From assembly GCA_965212125.1 (NCBI GenBank), contig OZ243045.1, positions 620,001 to 684,000 of the forward strand: DNA of 64,000 nt. Direction: 5' to 3'. The first letter of the stretch is position 1. Every line of letters begins with the position of its first letter. Made by a program: the position numbers and the translations under genes. Below the pieces are notes generated by a model that was not told where the DNA came from, searched no databases, and was given only the letters and a program-made list of their open reading frames with translations. Shown here piece after piece: positions 51,515 to 60,187 of this stretch. Origin of the DNA: CAYRJD01 sp965212125 (GTDB lineage Bacteria; Actinomycetota; Acidimicrobiia; Acidimicrobiales; Poriferisodalaceae).

Positions 51515-52636
51515 ATGCCAGCCGACTACTACGAACTGCTACAGGTAAGCCGCAACGCCACCGCGGCTGAGCTAAAGGCCGCCTACCGCCGCCTGGCGCG
51601 TGAGCACCATCCCGACGCCAACCCTGGCGATGCCGACTCCGAGGCACTTTTCAAGCAGATCAGCGAGGCATACGCCGTGCTGTCAGACCCTGAAGCGCGC
51701 TCTCGCTACGACCGCTTCGGCCACGACGGACTAAATGGCGGTGCCGGGTTTGAGGGGTTTGATTTTGACCTGGGCTCAATTTTTGACAGTTTCTTTGGGC
51801 AAGACCCGTTTAGCGGTTCATCTCGTCGCGGCCCGTCTGGCCCGCCTCGCGGTGACGATCAAGAAGCGGTGGAGCGGTTGGGATTTGCCGACGCGATATT
51901 CGGAACTGAGATCACCGTCAATCTCCGCTCCGCGCAGTCTTGTGAGAACTGCGACGGCAATGGCGCCTCGCCGGGCACGACCAGCTCGCGTTGCGCCACC
52001 TGCGAGGGCGCGGGGCAGGTTCGCCAGGTGCGCAACAGCGTGTTCGGCCAGATGGTTACCGCCGCGCCGTGTCCGCATTGCAACGGCATGGGTGAGGAAA
52101 TCCTTGACCCGTGCCAAGACTGCCGTGGCGCGGGCGTGCGCACCGAAAAAATAACGCACACCTTGACGGTGCCACCGGGGGTTGAAACAGGCACGATCTT
52201 GCGGGCGACGGGGCGGGGCCATGCCGGCACTCGTGGCGGCGTGTCGGGCGACCTGTTTGTGCATCTAGAGGTACTGCCCGACAGTCGCTTTCAGCGTGAC
52301 GGAACCAATCTGCTCGCCGAGCTAAAGATCACGATGCTGCAAGCAGCCTTGGGAGCGACCGTCAGTTTTGAGACGCTGGACGGAATTGAAGAGGTAACGA
52401 TCAAGCCGGGTGCTCAGCCGGGCGATGTAGTGCGGCTGCGCGGGTTGGGTGTGCCGCGCCCCGATGGTCGGCGGCGTGGCGATCTGCACCTGTACGTCAA
52501 GATTGAGATTCCGCGCAAGCTGACCTCTGAGCAGATCAACTTGTTGGCGCAGGTCGCGCAGCAGCGAGGCGAAGTCACGAAGCAAACCCGAGCCGAGCAA
52601 ACCCGAGCCGAGGCCGACGCAATACCTGCCGGCTAG
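51515..52636 (+). CDS. dnaJ: chaperone DnaJ (Hsp40)
   Basis: The 373-residue protein is a full type I DnaJ. It has a J domain with H-P-D (HHPDANP, about residue 31), a Gly/Phe region (NGGAGFEGFDFDLGSIFDSF), four zinc-binding repeats (CENCDGNG, CATCEGAG, CPHCNGMG, CQDCRGAG) and the C-terminal substrate domains. It stimulates DnaK. It follows hrcA by 52 bp and precedes hemW by 13 bp. The end carries a duplicated T-R-A-E-Q/A segment. Confidence 0.96.
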   Translation: MPADYYELLQVSRNATAAELKAAYRRLAREHHPDANPGDADSEALFKQISEAYAVLSDPEARSRYDRFGHDGLNGGAGFEGFDFDLGSIFDSFFGQDPFSGSSRRGPSGPPRGDDQEAVERLGFADAIFGTEITVNLRSAQSCENCDGNGASPGTTSSRCATCEGAGQVRQVRNSVFGQMVTAAPCPHCNGMGEEILDPCQDCRGAGVRTEKITHTLTVPPGVETGTILRATGRGHAGTRGGVSGDLFVHLEVLPDSRFQRDGTNLLAELKITMLQAALGATVSFETLDGIEEVTIKPGAQPGDVVRLRGLGVPRPDGRRRGDLHLYVKIEIPRKLTSEQINLLAQVAQQRGEVTKQTRAEQTRAEADAIPAG

Positions 52637-52649
52637 TTCGGGTACCGCT

Positions 52650-53711
52650 GTGTTTGGGGTTTATCTGCATGTGCCGTTTTGCACATCACGCTGCGACTAC
52701 TGCGCCTTCGCGACTTGGACCGACAAGGCGCATCTAATCGACGAATACATGGCGGCCTGCAAAACGCAGGCTGCGGCGTGCGCCGATTCGCTGCCAGAGG
52801 TCACGTCAATTTTTGTGGGCGGAGGCACGCCGAATCTGGTGCCACCGGCGGCGGTGTTGGAAGTGCTGGCACAGTTCAGTTGCGCTCCGGCGGTTGAGAT
52901 CACCGTGGAGTGCAACCCGGATTTGGTTACGGCGGCGCAGATGGCGCAGTTGGCAGCCGGCGGTGTTAATCGCATCAGTTTGGGAGTGCAGTCGATGGCA
53001 CCTCACGTGCTTGAGGCGTTGGGGCGTGAGCACGATCTGGCCGCAGTGAACAGCGCGGTTGAGCATGTGCGAGCAGCGGGCATCACGCAGCTAAATCTGG
53101 ACATCATCTACGGCGCAGCCGGCGAAACGATGCACGACTGGCAACAGACTTTGGCGCAGGTCGTTGAGCTAGAGCCAGATCACATAAGCGCTTACGGGCT
53201 CACCGTTGAGCCGGGCACGCCGCTGGCGGACGATCCTGGGCGCCATCCCGACAATGACGATCAAGCCGAGAAATATCTGGCGGCTGATGATGCTCTGGGC
53301 TGCGCGGGGTTTGAGAACTACGAGATTTCAAACTGGGCGAAAGAGGGCAGCCGCTGCCGCCACAACTTGTTGTATTGGACGCAAGGTGAGTATGTCGGGA
53401 TTGGAGCTGCGGCGCACGGCCATCGTGATGGTCGGCGTTGGTGGAACGTGCGCACGCCGGAGCGATTTATTGAGGCGATTCAACTTGACGAAGATCCGCA
53501 GGCGGGCGATGAACGGCTTGGCGCGGCTGAGCGGCGGGTGGAACGGCTGCAGCTAGAGATTCGCACCGCTGACGGAATAGCGACCCAAGATGTGCCAAGC
53601 GGGTTGCCGGCCGAGGTGGCCGAGCTGCTGGTTAGCGGTGATGATGGGCGCACTCGGCTGACACGGCGTGGCCGATTGCTGGCAAATGAGGTGGCTCTCT
53701 ATTTTGAGTAG
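52650..53711 (+). CDS. hemW: HemW-type radical SAM heme chaperone
   Basis: The 353-residue radical-SAM protein begins with YLHVPFCTSRCDYCAF, where C-x3-C-x2-C holds the 4Fe-4S cluster, then GGGTPN for SAM binding and RISLGVQSM. It lacks features of true coproporphyrinogen dehydrogenase HemN and fits HemW, which delivers heme to target proteins. The start is a GTG at 52650, 13 bp after dnaJ. It ends 3 bp from the convergent pseudokinase stop. Confidence 0.9.
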   Translation: MFGVYLHVPFCTSRCDYCAFATWTDKAHLIDEYMAACKTQAAACADSLPEVTSIFVGGGTPNLVPPAAVLEVLAQFSCAPAVEITVECNPDLVTAAQMAQLAAGGVNRISLGVQSMAPHVLEALGREHDLAAVNSAVEHVRAAGITQLNLDIIYGAAGETMHDWQQTLAQVVELEPDHISAYGLTVEPGTPLADDPGRHPDNDDQAEKYLAADDALGCAGFENYEISNWAKEGSRCRHNLLYWTQGEYVGIGAAAHGHRDGRRWWNVRTPERFIEAIQLDEDPQAGDERLGAAERRVERLQLEIRTADGIATQDVPSGLPAEVAELLVSGDDGRTRLTRRGRLLANEVALYFE

Positions 53712-53714
53712 CAG

Positions 53715-55277
53715 CTAGCTGCTCGGTGTGAGTTCTGCCGCGGTTCTGTGTCGGCTGGGGTTTAGCTGCAAGGTTTGCTCGCCGTATGAAACGGCCAGGT
53801 CGTGGCAGGGCTGGTTGGTGGTGGGCTGCCCAGCGGTGGGCTGGCTGGCGCCGGTTTCGCCAGCGGTGGGTTGCCCAGTGGCGGGAATGCTCGCAGCGGC
53901 GCTCGCACCCGTCGGCACGTGAGCCTTGAATGTCGGCTGCGCGGCTGGCGACGTGTAGGGCCAGACCGCAAAGAAAAACACTTCGCCGCTGCTAGGGCGC
54001 ACTATGGCTGGGGTTGCTATTCCGTCACAGCTCCAGTCGCCGACGATGACGGTGTCGCCGGGCTGTCCGACAAGCCAGCGGTGAGTGTCTGTGGCTATGG
54101 CGGGCTGGGCGGCTGTTCCAAAGGTGCCGATGCGGACGTGCTCAAAACAACCGTCTGCGTTGATGTCCAGATCGGTGATCGTGGCGGTGACGGTTGCTAG
54201 CTCCGGGGCTGCGGGCGCGGCACTATTTGGGCTGTCGGATGGCTCATCGACTAGGCACCGCTCGGGGGTGGTTCCCATTACTAGGACCCCTGAAGACTGC
54301 CCGTCATCTGTCACCCCGGCGGTGGTGGCGGGCTGTGAGCCAGCGGACTGCGGACCGTTGGCTGTCACGGCATTGGGCGTAGCACCAGCGTTAGCAGCGT
54401 CAGTGTCGGCGGAACCCGCGCCATTAGCTCCACCGTCGTTGAATCCGACCTGCCAAACCAACAGGCTCGCGACCACAACGCCAGCAGCTACCAGCCAGCG
54501 TCGGTTGATATTGCTTAACGATCGCCAACCACGCCGACCGGGACGCGTATTAGTCGCCTGCCGGTTGCCTGCCCGCCAACTACCCGACTGCATGGTGCGC
54601 GCAATCTCATCTAGATGCGCCAGGCCCGACCCAAAAACATCTCCTGCTCGCAAACCTGCGTTCAACCCCCGGCCGCTGCGGCCGTGCGCGCCGCCTGGTG
54701 CGCCATCCGGCGCATCACTCGGCGTAATAGCTGAAACAACCGATTGAACCTCAGCCACCTCACGACGTTGCAAGGAGGTAAGCCCGGCATCTTGGCTGCG
54801 GGCAAGCTCAACAGACAACAAAGCCGCAAATGCTGCCGCGTCCTCAACAGCCCCGACTCCAGCCCCGACCCCGACCCCGGTGGTCGACTCAGCGATAAAC
54901 GCGGCATTGCCAAACCCACACAGCACGACTTGTCCGTTTATGTCAATCAGCACGTGCTCGGCGTTTATGGCTCCGTGTCGTATTCCGAGGGCATGCAAGT
55001 CGGCCAAGGTGGCACCTAGCTGAAGCACCACATCAAGCAAGCCCGCCAGCGAAAGCGGCGACTGCTCACTCAGCGGAGCGCCCTGCACGTATTCCAACAT
55101 CAGTTCGGAGCGGTCTTCAAGTTCCAGCAGGCTCCGCAGCTTGACCACATTCAAGTGCGCAGCCGCCTCTAAGAGCTTGGCTTGGGTGCGCAGCTGATCG
55201 CGGTGCTCACCAGAGGCGTGCTTCACCAAAATCGTCAACCCGTTGACGTCGTCACGGATGGTCGGAGGACTAAACAC
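53715..55277 (-). CDS. membrane pseudokinase with extracytoplasmic repeat-like domain, end of the Tad operon
   Basis: The 520-residue protein has a protein-kinase-like cytoplasmic part (about 1-160), but key residues are lost: the HRD loop reads RHGAIN and the DFG motif reads CGFG. It should therefore not phosphorylate. A single membrane helix (about 259-278, VAAGVVVASLLVWQVGF) is followed by a Thr/Ala/Pro linker and an outer domain with two Asp/Gly-rich strands (DLDINADGCFEHVRIGTFG; VGDWSCDGIATPAIVRP) reminiscent of FG-GAP/VCBS-type repeats. The tail is rich in QPTAG. It is the last gene of the pilus operon, so a sensing or assembly-control role is inferred. Confidence 0.72.
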   Translation of the reverse strand: MFSPPTIRDDVNGLTILVKHASGEHRDQLRTQAKLLEAAAHLNVVKLRSLLELEDRSELMLEYVQGAPLSEQSPLSLAGLLDVVLQLGATLADLHALGIRHGAINAEHVLIDINGQVVLCGFGNAAFIAESTTGVGVGAGVGAVEDAAAFAALLSVELARSQDAGLTSLQRREVAEVQSVVSAITPSDAPDGAPGGAHGRSGRGLNAGLRAGDVFGSGLAHLDEIARTMQSGSWRAGNRQATNTRPGRRGWRSLSNINRRWLVAAGVVVASLLVWQVGFNDGGANGAGSADTDAANAGATPNAVTANGPQSAGSQPATTAGVTDDGQSSGVLVMGTTPERCLVDEPSDSPNSAAPAAPELATVTATITDLDINADGCFEHVRIGTFGTAAQPAIATDTHRWLVGQPGDTVIVGDWSCDGIATPAIVRPSSGEVFFFAVWPYTSPAAQPTFKAHVPTGASAAASIPATGQPTAGETGASQPTAGQPTTNQPCHDLAVSYGEQTLQLNPSRHRTAAELTPSS

Positions 55278-55282
55278 GCGAG

Positions 55283-55756
55283 CTAGCCAGATACCTGAAC
55301 GCGTGCCACCGCGACTGCGTCAATGGAATAGGTCGGCGATATTGCCGTCCAGGCGAACGTGCCGACGATGCGGCGAGCCTGCCCGCTGACTTGTACGCGC
55401 ACTTCGGTGTTGCCGGTCACGTCAATATCTACGGCGGCGGTGCCCGGTACGAACACTGCGGAAAGCTGCTGTTCGGCAATCTGGGCGATCTCGCCTTTCA
55501 GGGCGTTGACTCGGCGTGGCGCGATGCGGTAGATGCCGGTGCGGCGTAGCAATGCTTCGTCAAGTGCTTGGGTGGCGACATCGTTTGCGATGCCCGCTGC
55601 GGTTGCTTCGGCCTCTCGTTCTGCCAAAAAGGCTGCCGCTGTGTCAACCATCAGCGCTCCCAAAATGACCGCTATCAGCACACCGGCTGGCACCAGCAAC
55701 AAGACGCTGCCGGATTGGGAGCCTGAGTTGCGGCTTGCACGCCGGCTAGCCCACAC
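55283..55756 (-). CDS. TadG/Rv3660c-type pilus-associated membrane protein
   Basis: The 157-residue protein has one N-terminal helix after a basic, Gly/Ser-rich start (SGSVLLLVPAGVLIAVILGALMV, given here as its membrane core) and a mature part with alternating strands. It resembles the Flp pilus-assembly TadE/G-like proteins found after TadE genes in actinobacteria. Its GTG start overlaps the stop of the preceding TadE-like gene by 11 bp. It would be exposed outside the membrane, possibly as a minor pilin. Confidence 0.68.
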   Translation of the reverse strand: MWASRRASRNSGSQSGSVLLLVPAGVLIAVILGALMVDTAAAFLAEREAEATAAGIANDVATQALDEALLRRTGIYRIAPRRVNALKGEIAQIAEQQLSAVFVPGTAAVDIDVTGNTEVRVQVSGQARRIVGTFAWTAISPTYSIDAVAVARVQVSG

Positions 55757-56240
55757 AGTTCGCCCGCCCGCTCAAGCCGCTGCGAAACGGATCAACTAGT
55801 TCGCTGTGTTGCGAGCGCACAGATATCGGCGCCGAGCTTGTGCCCAGGGGTAGCCGCAAGGCGGGAACCTGATGTGTCGCTTCGAAGGTGGCACGCGCAC
55901 AGCGCCGCAAGCTGAACGAACCGACCGCTCGCACGGCACTTTCGCCGCTTAGATTGTTTGCGGAGATGACATCTTCGCCGGCTTGGATGGCTCTGCTGCG
56001 CGCTTGCGATACCGATGATTTGCCGGGTTGCTCAACAAAGGTTCTAACCGCTTGACGAACGCCCGCAGTGGTGACCATCTTGGCGTCAAGGACCGCCCAG
56101 AACTGAGCAAACATCAAGCTGCCGACCATAAAAACCAACACCAGAAATGGCAGCACTTCAAAGCCAACCACGCCGCTTTCGCCGCTGCTGGTTTTGCTGG
56201 CGCTTTTGCTCTGGTCAGCGCTTTCGGTCTCATCGGCCAC
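55746..56240 (-). CDS. TadE-like minor pilin 2
   Basis: From the GTG at 56240, which overlaps the upstream stop by 11 bp, the product is 164 residues. A polar start (ADETESADQSKSASKT) leads to G-E-S-G-V-V-G-F-E-V and a long hydrophobic helix (LPFLVLVFMVGSLMFAQFW), the TadE pattern with Glu after the Gly. The outer part has two Cys. TadE/F proteins are pseudopilins needed for Tad pilus assembly. A start at 56285 is possible but would lie deep in the upstream gene. Confidence 0.72.
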   Translation of the reverse strand: MADETESADQSKSASKTSSGESGVVGFEVLPFLVLVFMVGSLMFAQFWAVLDAKMVTTAGVRQAVRTFVEQPGKSSVSQARSRAIQAGEDVISANNLSGESAVRAVGSFSLRRCARATFEATHQVPALRLPLGTSSAPISVRSQHSELVDPFRSGLSGRANCVG

Positions 56241-56649
56241 TGGGCGCGACCACCTGCTCGGTGCGAACCTCAAAACGGCGAACAATGCGCCGCGCGCCCA
56301 GAGAGCTATCGCCGCCGATCAGCAAGCTAGGCGGCTGCACGTCTATGTCCAGGCCCACTATTTCGTTGCCGCCGCCGCGATCAGCGTTCGTTCGCCAGTC
56401 AATCTTGTTGATCTTGAGCGAAGAGCCGAAGCGGTCGCGCAGCCACGTGTCAGCCTCATTTATTGCGGCGCGGGTTCCGCCATTTGAAGCCGCTCGACGT
56501 GAGGCGTCATAGGCCAGGGCGCTCACGGTGGAAGTGGTGTAGAGGTTCACGCCGATCTGCACCGCCAAAAACAGGAACAGAAAAAATGCGAGCACGCTCC
56601 ACGTGGATGCCAGCAACCCGGTACCGGCTTGGTTGCGTGGGCGCTTCAC
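56230..56649 (-). CDS. TadE-like minor pilin 1
   Basis: The 139-residue protein starts MKRPRNQAGTGLLASTW and has a single long helix (VLAFFLFLFLAVQIGVNLY) followed by TSTVSALAYDASRRAASNGG, the standard TadE layout of helix plus amphipathic Ala/Arg stretch. It is presumed to be processed and built into, or needed for, the pilus. Its ATG overlaps the end of the pilin-like gene, so all these genes are one transcription unit. Confidence 0.78.
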   Translation of the reverse strand: MKRPRNQAGTGLLASTWSVLAFFLFLFLAVQIGVNLYTTSTVSALAYDASRRAASNGGTRAAINEADTWLRDRFGSSLKINKIDWRTNADRGGGNEIVGLDIDVQPPSLLIGGDSSLGARRIVRRFEVRTEQVVAPSGR

Positions 56650-56942
56650 TGACCGATCTTTGAGATCTCAGAGTTGGTGGTGGCTTCGGCGTTCTCCCAA
56701 AGCGACTTGAAGCCCACCCACATCAGAGCCCCCAAAGACGCAATGATCAACACGGCGATGGCCGCGGAAATAACCCCCTCGCCGCGTTGGTCAGGTCCGC
56801 GTCTCTTGCCAGGTCCGCGTCTCTTGCCAAGCCCGCGTCCTTTGCGCCGTGATCTGATGCGAGGCGGTTTGGTTCGCCGTGGTCTGGCTACTGCAAAAAA
56901 TGCTGCGCTAAGAACAAGCGCAGCAGGTACTAAAAAAATCAT
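56646..56942 (-). CDS. Flp-type pilin-like protein with an unusual N-terminal extension
   Basis: The C-terminal 44 residues (from EGVISAAIAVLIIASLGAL to SKIGQ) look like a small Flp-family pilin: a Gly before a hydrophobic helix and a short polar tail. Before it, the 98-residue frame from the ATG at 56942 adds a separate hydrophobic helix (MIFLVPAALVLSAAFFAVA) and a very basic linker with a repeated G-K-R-R-G-P unit. Cleavage after Gly54 would release the pilin. No start codon lies closer to the pilin part. No TadV/prepilin peptidase gene is in the window. Confidence 0.7.
   Translation of the reverse strand: MIFLVPAALVLSAAFFAVARPRRTKPPRIRSRRKGRGLGKRRGPGKRRGPDQRGEGVISAAIAVLIIASLGALMWVGFKSLWENAEATTNSEISKIGQ
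56796..56831. repeat. 18-bp tandem repeat in the pilin-like gene
   Basis: Two near-exact 18-bp units (coding strand GGCAAGAGACGCGGACCT) follow each other and encode the basic G-K-R-R-G-P linker between the extra N-terminal helix and the pilin part. A further related piece precedes them. Unit-number change would alter linker length in frame. Confidence 0.8.
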
Positions 56943-57005
56943 CCCAGGTTCCTTTTGTTTGCGAATCACACAAAGGGGAAGTGCAAGCAAAATGGGAAGC
57001 GAATC

Positions 57006-57914
57006 TCACAGGGCGCCGAAATCTTTCAGCGTGTCGGTGAACGGAATGGCCAGGAAAATCACTCCTGGCACCAACGTGGCAACGGTCACCGGAATCCACA
57101 CCTGCTCGTTGCGCCGCTCAATGCGTTCCACCAACCGACGCTGCGTCTCGCGTCTTATTGCGCGCGCCTCAGCCGAGATCAGCGTTCCGAGGTCGGAGGT
57201 TTGTTGGTGAAGTCGCAATATTGCGACCAGCCGGTGAACCGCAGCCAACTCAATCGTGGTAGCCCATTCGCTCAGTGCCTGCTCAGGGGCGATGCCTTGT
57301 GAGATGCGTGCACACACTCGCTTTAGATCACGTGCGCAGGCTCCGTTGCTGCGCACAGCGGCTCGTTGCAAAGCGCCGGTCAACGACATTCCCGCTGAGA
57401 AAAACATGCCCAACTGCTCGGCGACCACGGGCAGCTCTTCAAACACTCGGCTTTGATGGCTGGCCGAAGCTTTCTGCAGGCGCTGCTCTATCACCAGGAA
57501 GAACAGCAGCGGCACACCCAGCGTTGCGGCCAACACGACCGGCACGGGCGGAGCCGCTATCAGCGCGGCGACTCCGGCAATCACACCAGCGAGCAGAGTC
57601 AGGCCGAGCTGGCGAGTGCGGAACTGAGTGGGCGTGAGCGCCGAGCCGATTCGTTCAAGGCGCACGGCTAGGTCTTCGCCGATTCCAAATGTGCGAGACA
57701 GGCGCGCGCCGAAGTCGGTGGCGATAGGACCGAGTACGCCACTGAATGATCTGTCAACGGCGACCTGGCTGATTGAGTTTTGAGAAGCACCGCCCGGCAG
57801 AAAAGGCGCAAGTCGGCGTTCAAGCGGAAGCTGGCGAAACCAGCGCAACTCGGACAAGACAACGGTTATTCCGGCCAGCGCGGCGATGAGGCTGAGAGCC
57901 GTTATGCGAGTCAT
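57006..57914 (-). CDS. tadC: Tad pilus inner-membrane platform protein TadC
   Basis: The 302-residue protein has the type II secretion F domain of TadC: SRVFEELPVVAEQLGMFFSAGMSL, the G-x-x-x-x-x-A...A-L-x-x-W region (APEQALSEWATTI) and terminal hydrophobic helices (VPVTVATLVPGVIFLAIPF). It forms the membrane platform on which the ATPase acts. Its start overlaps the tadB stop (ATGA). Confidence 0.88.
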   Translation of the reverse strand: MTRITALSLIAALAGITVVLSELRWFRQLPLERRLAPFLPGGASQNSISQVAVDRSFSGVLGPIATDFGARLSRTFGIGEDLAVRLERIGSALTPTQFRTRQLGLTLLAGVIAGVAALIAAPPVPVVLAATLGVPLLFFLVIEQRLQKASASHQSRVFEELPVVAEQLGMFFSAGMSLTGALQRAAVRSNGACARDLKRVCARISQGIAPEQALSEWATTIELAAVHRLVAILRLHQQTSDLGTLISAEARAIRRETQRRLVERIERRNEQVWIPVTVATLVPGVIFLAIPFTDTLKDFGAL

Positions 57915-58831
57915 CGGTTGAACACTCGCCGCTCGGTCGGCAAAGCCATGATGCGGCTAGCCCAATACCAGCAACCCATCACGGTCAGCACCGCAAACGC
58001 AACCAGCAGTTGACCGGTGTTGGTTTGGTATGCGGCACGACCTCGCCCGATGCCCAAGCCCATTAGCGCCATGCCGGCCGGCACCGCTAGCACGAAAGCA
58101 CGAGCGAAACGGGCGCCAGCTTGTTTAGCGCGGGCGTCTTTGCGAGCCGAAAGGTCGGCTATGCGATCGTCGACGAGGTCTCGCAGTCGGCTTTCCAAAT
58201 CAACGCCACCGACCGCGTAGGCGCCAAGCAAGGTCTCCGCGATGGTGTCGGCGGTGGGGTGTGTCGCTGTGGTTTTCAATACGCCGATGGCGCGCTCAAA
58301 ATTGGTTGTCAGCAGCCACTCTCGTTCGGCCGCGTCAAACCCTGCTCGCAGAGAGGCCGGTGCGCGACTACCGGCCGCGAACAACGCGGCTGGAATGGAT
58401 TTGCCAGAGCTTGTCGCTAGCAGGCGGATTTCTTCGATGATGCGCGGCCAGGCTTCTTGGGCTTGCTGCAGGCGTTTTTGGCGGCGCTTGCGATAGACGG
58501 CGACAGGTGTTGTGGAAACGCCGAGAGCGGTCAAGATCGCAGGGAGCACTCCGCCAAACAAAACCAGCGTGGCGAAAAAGGCTCCGGCGCTGAGCGTGGA
58601 GCACGCCAGGACGAAATCTCGCAAGCGGGCCTCGCCTAGTCCGGCCTCTTTCAACCAGCGAGCAACCGAAGAGTCTTGTGAGGCTGCGTTGGTTGCTGCT
58701 GCGTCGTTGGCCGCTGGCTCGCGCCCTCTTCCGAATAACCGCAGCCGGGCGATTCGTTTTTGGCCGAGCAACAAAACGAATCCCAGCGTCCCCGCTAAAG
58801 CGGCAGAGACGGCGCCTAGCAACGCGGTCAT
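57911..58831 (-). CDS. tadB: Tad pilus inner-membrane platform protein TadB
   Basis: The 306-residue homologue of TadC has N-terminal helices (LLGAVSAALAGTLGFVLLL), a cytoplasmic F domain (EAWPRIIEEIRLLATSSGKSI, then DLESRLRDLVDDRIADLSARK) and C-terminal helices. TadB and TadC work as a pair in Tad systems. The gene lies 30 bp after tadA. Start: the ATG at 58831. Confidence 0.87.
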   Translation of the reverse strand: MTALLGAVSAALAGTLGFVLLLGQKRIARLRLFGRGREPAANDAAATNAASQDSSVARWLKEAGLGEARLRDFVLACSTLSAGAFFATLVLFGGVLPAILTALGVSTTPVAVYRKRRQKRLQQAQEAWPRIIEEIRLLATSSGKSIPAALFAAGSRAPASLRAGFDAAEREWLLTTNFERAIGVLKTTATHPTADTIAETLLGAYAVGGVDLESRLRDLVDDRIADLSARKDARAKQAGARFARAFVLAVPAGMALMGLGIGRGRAAYQTNTGQLLVAFAVLTVMGCWYWASRIMALPTERRVFNR

Positions 58832-58861
58832 AACGTCAACACAGTCATAGCGCCAGCACAG

Positions 58862-60187
58862 TCATGGTTTTAGCGGTCGTTGTTCGGCGATCACGGACTG
58901 ATGGCCACCCGCGTCCAGCAACGACATCAGGTCATAGCCGGCCGCGGTCATCTTTTCGCTAACGCGAGTTGGCACTAGCCCCGTCCATTGCGATTGCGCC
59001 CCCGGCTGCGGCGGCGCAAAAAGATCCGTCGCCGTGAACTGAACGCTGTCGATGCCGCCGGCCGGCTCTTCCACAGCCAGCACTCCGCTCACAAACACAC
59101 CATCGGCGCCGCGCTGCAGATGCACCACTAGATCAATCGACTCAGACACAAGTTGGTTCAATGCGCTAAGCGGAACCTCACCGGTGCTTTCGGCCAGCTG
59201 ACACATAAACCGCAGCCGCGTGAGCGCTTGGCGAACCGACCCGGCGTGAATGGTCGCATAGCCCGTTACGCCGCTGGACAATGTGAGCAACAGCGGCACG
59301 GCCTCACGGTCACGAACCTCGCCGACGATCGCCACATCGGGCGCCATCCGCAAAAAGCCTGACACCAGCTTGCGAAGATCAACCGCCGCGCGTTCAGCGC
59401 GGGCAGGGCGTGTTTGCATGCCAGCGACATTGGGCAGCGGAATGTCAACCTCAAACACCTCCTCCGCAGTCACCACTCGCAGGGCGGGGTCAAGCGCGGC
59501 GGCGCAACACGACAACAACGTGGTCTTGCCGGTGCCCGGCGAACCCGCAATCAAAATCGAAAGCCGCGACCGCACGGCGGCTCGCAGAAAATCCGCAATC
59601 TGTTTAGAGAGGGTGCCGATCTCAACCAGGTCATCTAGAGAGCGGTAGGCAACCCCGGTGAACTTGCGCACGTTAAAGATCAGGTGCCCGTCACGGCTGA
59701 TGTCTTCGTGGATGATGTGCAGGCGCGCGCCGTTGTCAAGCTGAGCGTCTTGCAGGCCTTCGGCCGGATTAAGAGTGCGATGAGCGCCCGATGCGTCGTC
59801 CAGGATCTTCGTGAGCGTGCGGCGCACGTGGTCGTCATCGTGAAAGATGTCGTGGTGATAGCCGCTGGGTCCGTGGTGGCGCTTGACGAAAATCTCCGCC
59901 GGCGCATTGACCATGATTTCCCACACGTCATCGTCGTCCAGCAGAGATTCAAGCGGCCCGTAGCCAAGCAGGTTGCGGCGGATTCTTTCAACCACGCGCG
60001 CAGTGTCGGTTAGCTCAAACTCTCGCCTGCCTCTTTTGAATTCAAGATTCCAGCGGCGGACTTCTTCAACTATCAGCTCGGTGAGTCGGTCGTCGGTGCC
60101 GGGCAGCGATGGGTCAAGCGCAAGCTGCTTGGCGCGCTCGTGGACGTCTGTTTCGATCTGCGCGATGTTGGTTTGCCCGGGGCTCAT
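58862..60187 (-). CDS. tadA: Tad pilus assembly ATPase TadA (CpaF)
   Basis: The 441-residue secretion ATPase has Walker A I-A-G-S-P-G-T-G-K-T-T (about residue 214), Asp box and Walker B (VAIVGEVRDREAVPLL), and the His box TGYATIHAGSV. The N-terminal domain (YGPLESLLDDDDVWEIMVN) is typical of CpaF. It powers polymerisation, and often retraction, of Flp pili. Its ATG overlaps the tadZ stop by 4 bp. Confidence 0.94.
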   Translation of the reverse strand: MSPGQTNIAQIETDVHERAKQLALDPSLPGTDDRLTELIVEEVRRWNLEFKRGRREFELTDTARVVERIRRNLLGYGPLESLLDDDDVWEIMVNAPAEIFVKRHHGPSGYHHDIFHDDDHVRRTLTKILDDASGAHRTLNPAEGLQDAQLDNGARLHIIHEDISRDGHLIFNVRKFTGVAYRSLDDLVEIGTLSKQIADFLRAAVRSRLSILIAGSPGTGKTTLLSCCAAALDPALRVVTAEEVFEVDIPLPNVAGMQTRPARAERAAVDLRKLVSGFLRMAPDVAIVGEVRDREAVPLLLTLSSGVTGYATIHAGSVRQALTRLRFMCQLAESTGEVPLSALNQLVSESIDLVVHLQRGADGVFVSGVLAVEEPAGGIDSVQFTATDLFAPPQPGAQSQWTGLVPTRVSEKMTAAGYDLMSLLDAGGHQSVIAEQRPLKP

